Shown here: piece after piece, positions 62,403 through 64,000 of the stretch | Numbering within the stretch: the first letter of the stretch is position 1 | How the letters are laid out: every line of letters begins with the position of its first letter | Source of the DNA: SSF14 sp037045585 | GTDB taxonomy: Bacteria; Actinomycetota; Acidimicrobiia; Acidimicrobiales; Microtrichaceae | Assembly: GCA_037045585.1 (NCBI GenBank) | Contig: JBAOIR010000021.1 | Location: 1-64,000, forward strand | DNA: 64,000 nt | Reading direction: 5' to 3' | Notes under the pieces: generated by a model | What the model was told of the DNA's origin: nothing | Seen by the model: only the letters and a program-made list of their open reading frames with translations | Databases searched by the model: none | Translations under genes and position numbers: made by a program

Positions 62403-63071
62403 TCAGCCCCAACGGGACTCGCCGAAGCGGTAGCCCACCGAGCGCACGGTCGAGATCATCTGCGCGTGTTGCTCGCCGAGCTTGGCCCGGAGACGGCGGA
62501 TGTGGACATCGACAGTGCGCGCGCCGCCGTAGTACTCGTAGCCCCACACCCGGCTGAGGAGCGTCTCCCGGGTGAACACCCGCCCGGGGTTCTGCGCCAG
62601 GAACTTGAGCAGCTCGTATTCCATGTACGTCAGGTCGAGCGGGTCGTCGTCGATCGATGCCTGGTAGGTCTCGAGGTTGAGGACGAGCGCCTTGTAGACG
62701 ATCGTCTCGGAATCGTCGGCGAGCACACCCTGGCGCGTGAGCAGGTGCCTGAGGCGTGCCTCGAACTCCATCGGGTGGAACGGCGTGACGCAGAAGTCCT
62801 CGAACAGCTCGTGACGGCTCTCCAGCTCGCCGAGCTGGGAACCGCGCACCAACAGGAGGAGCGGCGCGATGCCGAGGTCGCCGCGGCCCAGCATCCGGGC
62901 GAACGTGAACGCACCGTCGGCATCGTCGGACGCGTCGACGATCGCCCCGGCCCAGCTTCCGGCCACCACCGACGCCTCGTCGGTCGCGGTCGCCCAGGAG
63001 TACCCGGCCATGTCGAGGGAACGCACGACATCGTGTGGGGGAGGATCCGGCCAACAGAGCAGTGGTTCCAT
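62403..63071 (-). CDS. glnR: GlnR-like orphan OmpR-type response regulator
   Basis: A 222-residue protein. The receiver-like N-terminal half (AGAIVDASDDADGAFTFAR) lacks the usual acidic pocket. The winged-helix output has LDLTYMEYELLKFLAQNPGR and YYGGARTVDVHIRRLRAKLG. The pattern fits actinobacterial GlnR, which works without a kinase and controls nitrogen genes. It is followed by glutamine synthetase on the same strand, 13 bases away in the upstream direction, which supports the role. Confidence 0.75.
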   Translation of the reverse strand: MEPLLCWPDPPPHDVVRSLDMAGYSWATATDEASVVAGSWAGAIVDASDDADGAFTFARMLGRGDLGIAPLLLLVRGSQLGELESRHELFEDFCVTPFHPMEFEARLRHLLTRQGVLADDSETIVYKALVLNLETYQASIDDDPLDLTYMEYELLKFLAQNPGRVFTRETLLSRVWGYEYYGGARTVDVHIRRLRAKLGEQHAQMISTVRSVGYRFGESRWG

Positions 63072-63084
63072 TCGAAACGACTCC

Positions 63085-64000
63085 CTACCAGTTCTTCAGA
63101 TAGCGATCGAGTTCGAACTGGCTCACATGCGCCTTGTAGTCGCTCCATTCCGCACGTTTGTTGCGGAGGAACCACTCGTAGATGTGTTCGCCCAGCGCCT
63201 CGCGGACGAGGTCGGAGGCCTCCATCACGTCGAGCGCATCGGAGAGCGAGGATGGCAACAATGGGATGTCTGCCTTGACCCGTTCGGCCTCGGTCAGCTC
63301 GAACAGGTTGGCGTTGGCCTCGGGCGGAAGTTCGTAGTTGCCGTCGACGCCGGCCATGCCGGCGGCGAGCAGCACCGAATAGGCGAGGTAGGGATTGCAC
63401 GCGGGATCGAGCGCCCGGTATTCGATACGGGTGCCAGCCGCTTCCTTACCCCGTTTGGTCACGGGGATTCGAACGAGTGCGGATCGGTTGTTGCGGGCCC
63501 ACGAGACGTGCACGGGAGCCTCGAAGCCACTCACCAGGCGCTTGTAGCTGTTGACCAGCTGGTTGGTCACGGCGGTGATCTCGGGGGCGTGGCGGAGCAG
63601 GCCGGCGATGAACTGCTGTGCGACGGGCGACAGGTTCGACTCGGCGCCTTCCTCGTAGAAGGCGTTGGTCTCGCCGGCGAAGAGGGAGATGTGGGTGTGC
63701 ATGCCCGAGCCCTGCACCCCGGCGATCGGCTTCGGCATGAACGTGGCGTGCACACCGTGCTGGAGTGCGACCTCCCGCACGACCAGGCGCAGCGTCATCA
63801 CGTTGTCGGCCATCGACAGCGCATCGGTGTACCGCAGGTCGATCTCGTGCTGGGAGGGGGCATCCTCGTGGAACGAGTACTCGACGGGGATGCCGGTCGC
63901 CTCGAGCCGCTGGATGGTGGCGCGTCGGATGTCCGACGACACGTCCTTGGTGGTGAGGTCGAAATAGCTGGCGGTGTCGAGCGGGACCGGTGCCTGCGAC
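63085..64000 (-). CDS. glutamine synthetase (type I family), N-terminus beyond the window
   Basis: The visible part gives the catalytic domain: SFHEDAPSQHEIDLRYTDAL with metal-binding Glu, FMPKPIAGVQGSGMHTHISL with His ligand, and TRIEYRALDPACNPYLAYSV with the last Arg/Glu pair. It ends ELDRYLKNW at 63085. It makes glutamine from glutamate and ammonia with ATP. The frame is open to 64000. The adenylylation loop seen in housekeeping GlnA1 (NLYDLPPEE) does not appear in the part shown. Confidence 0.9.
   Translation of the reverse strand, partial: SQAPVPLDTASYFDLTTKDVSSDIRRATIQRLEATGIPVEYSFHEDAPSQHEIDLRYTDALSMADNVMTLRLVVREVALQHGVHATFMPKPIAGVQGSGMHTHISLFAGETNAFYEEGAESNLSPVAQQFIAGLLRHAPEITAVTNQLVNSYKRLVSGFEAPVHVSWARNNRSALVRIPVTKRGKEAAGTRIEYRALDPACNPYLAYSVLLAAGMAGVDGNYELPPEANANLFELTEAERVKADIPLLPSSLSDALDVMEASDLVREALGEHIYEWFLRNKRAEWSDYKAHVSQFELDRYLKNW

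Overview
The window is a bacterial, high-GC contig made of two parts that do not appear to belong to one chromosome. Positions 1 to about 9,655 carry Chloroflexota-like genes (my inference from gene content, not a search). An enoyl-CoA hydratase gene read from the minus strand loses its N-terminus at about 9,640-9,660. At the same point an unrelated plus-strand secreted-protein gene begins without its own N-terminus. From there to 64,000 the content is actinobacterial, most like Acidimicrobiia: WhiB, a SigK/RskA pair, MutAB/MeaB, an ArsA pair, TadE/TadG, and GlnR next to glutamine synthetase. The simplest reading is a chimeric join in a metagenome assembly.

Left part: an RNase H-like exonuclease; a three-gene membrane operon with a poly-aspartate tail protein and a ferric-reductase-like membrane protein; acetyltransferases; an SPFH protein; an isochorismatase-like hydrolase; a Uma2 nuclease; a GrdB/PrdB-like protein with an in-frame UGA followed by a good SECIS-like hairpin (a probable selenoprotein); a LysM lipoprotein; a divergent HxlR/YceI pair; and a tandem duplication.

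10.2-18.8 kb: an integrated element of about 8.5 kb in tRNA-Arg(ACG), bounded by a 46-bp direct repeat. It encodes a tyrosine integrase, an excisionase-like protein, a primase-polymerase/helicase, small unknown proteins, a TerS-like protein and a terminase split into ATPase and nuclease genes. It has no recognisable capsid, portal or tail gene, so it looks like a phage satellite. It carries two families of palindromic motifs. 18.9-21.3 kb: a resuscitation-factor-like lipoprotein, an IS481-type element inserted at the 3' end of tRNA-Ser(GCT) with a 15-bp target duplication, and tRNA-Ser(TGA).

21.3-25.8 kb: a SigK regulon in miniature. A molybdopterin oxidoreductase, a double-fasciclin lipoprotein and sigK-rskA each lie behind near-identical promoters of the form C(A/G)ATCC-N15-CCGAAC. 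25.8-30 kb: aminotransferase, metallo-hydrolase, AI-2E-type permease, a GAF-like protein and DoxX. 30-37.5 kb: methylmalonyl-CoA mutase small and large subunits and MeaB, with a two-component system between them on the other strand. 37.5-42 kb: secreted protease, DUF3105 protein, glutamyl-Q-tRNA(Asp) synthetase, AhpD-like protein and cytochrome P450. 42-48 kb: an RpiR regulator with a palindromic operator, then enolase-superfamily enzyme, amidohydrolase, M14-like peptidase and class-C serine hydrolase. 48-51 kb: TadG, TadE, TadE. 51-64 kb: tRNA-Pro, receiver and STAS proteins, two ArsA ATPases, NfeD-like protein, WhiB, FxsA, NUDIX, Mrp, ErpA-type carrier, a 2Fe-2S/molybdo-enzyme-like fusion, RidA, a 52-residue membrane protein, an AbiEi-like protein, GlnR and glutamine synthetase.

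Single-base frameshifts interrupt many otherwise well-conserved genes between 1 and 46 kb, mostly as one missing base. None is seen beyond about 46 kb. These look like long-read consensus errors rather than real pseudogenes.
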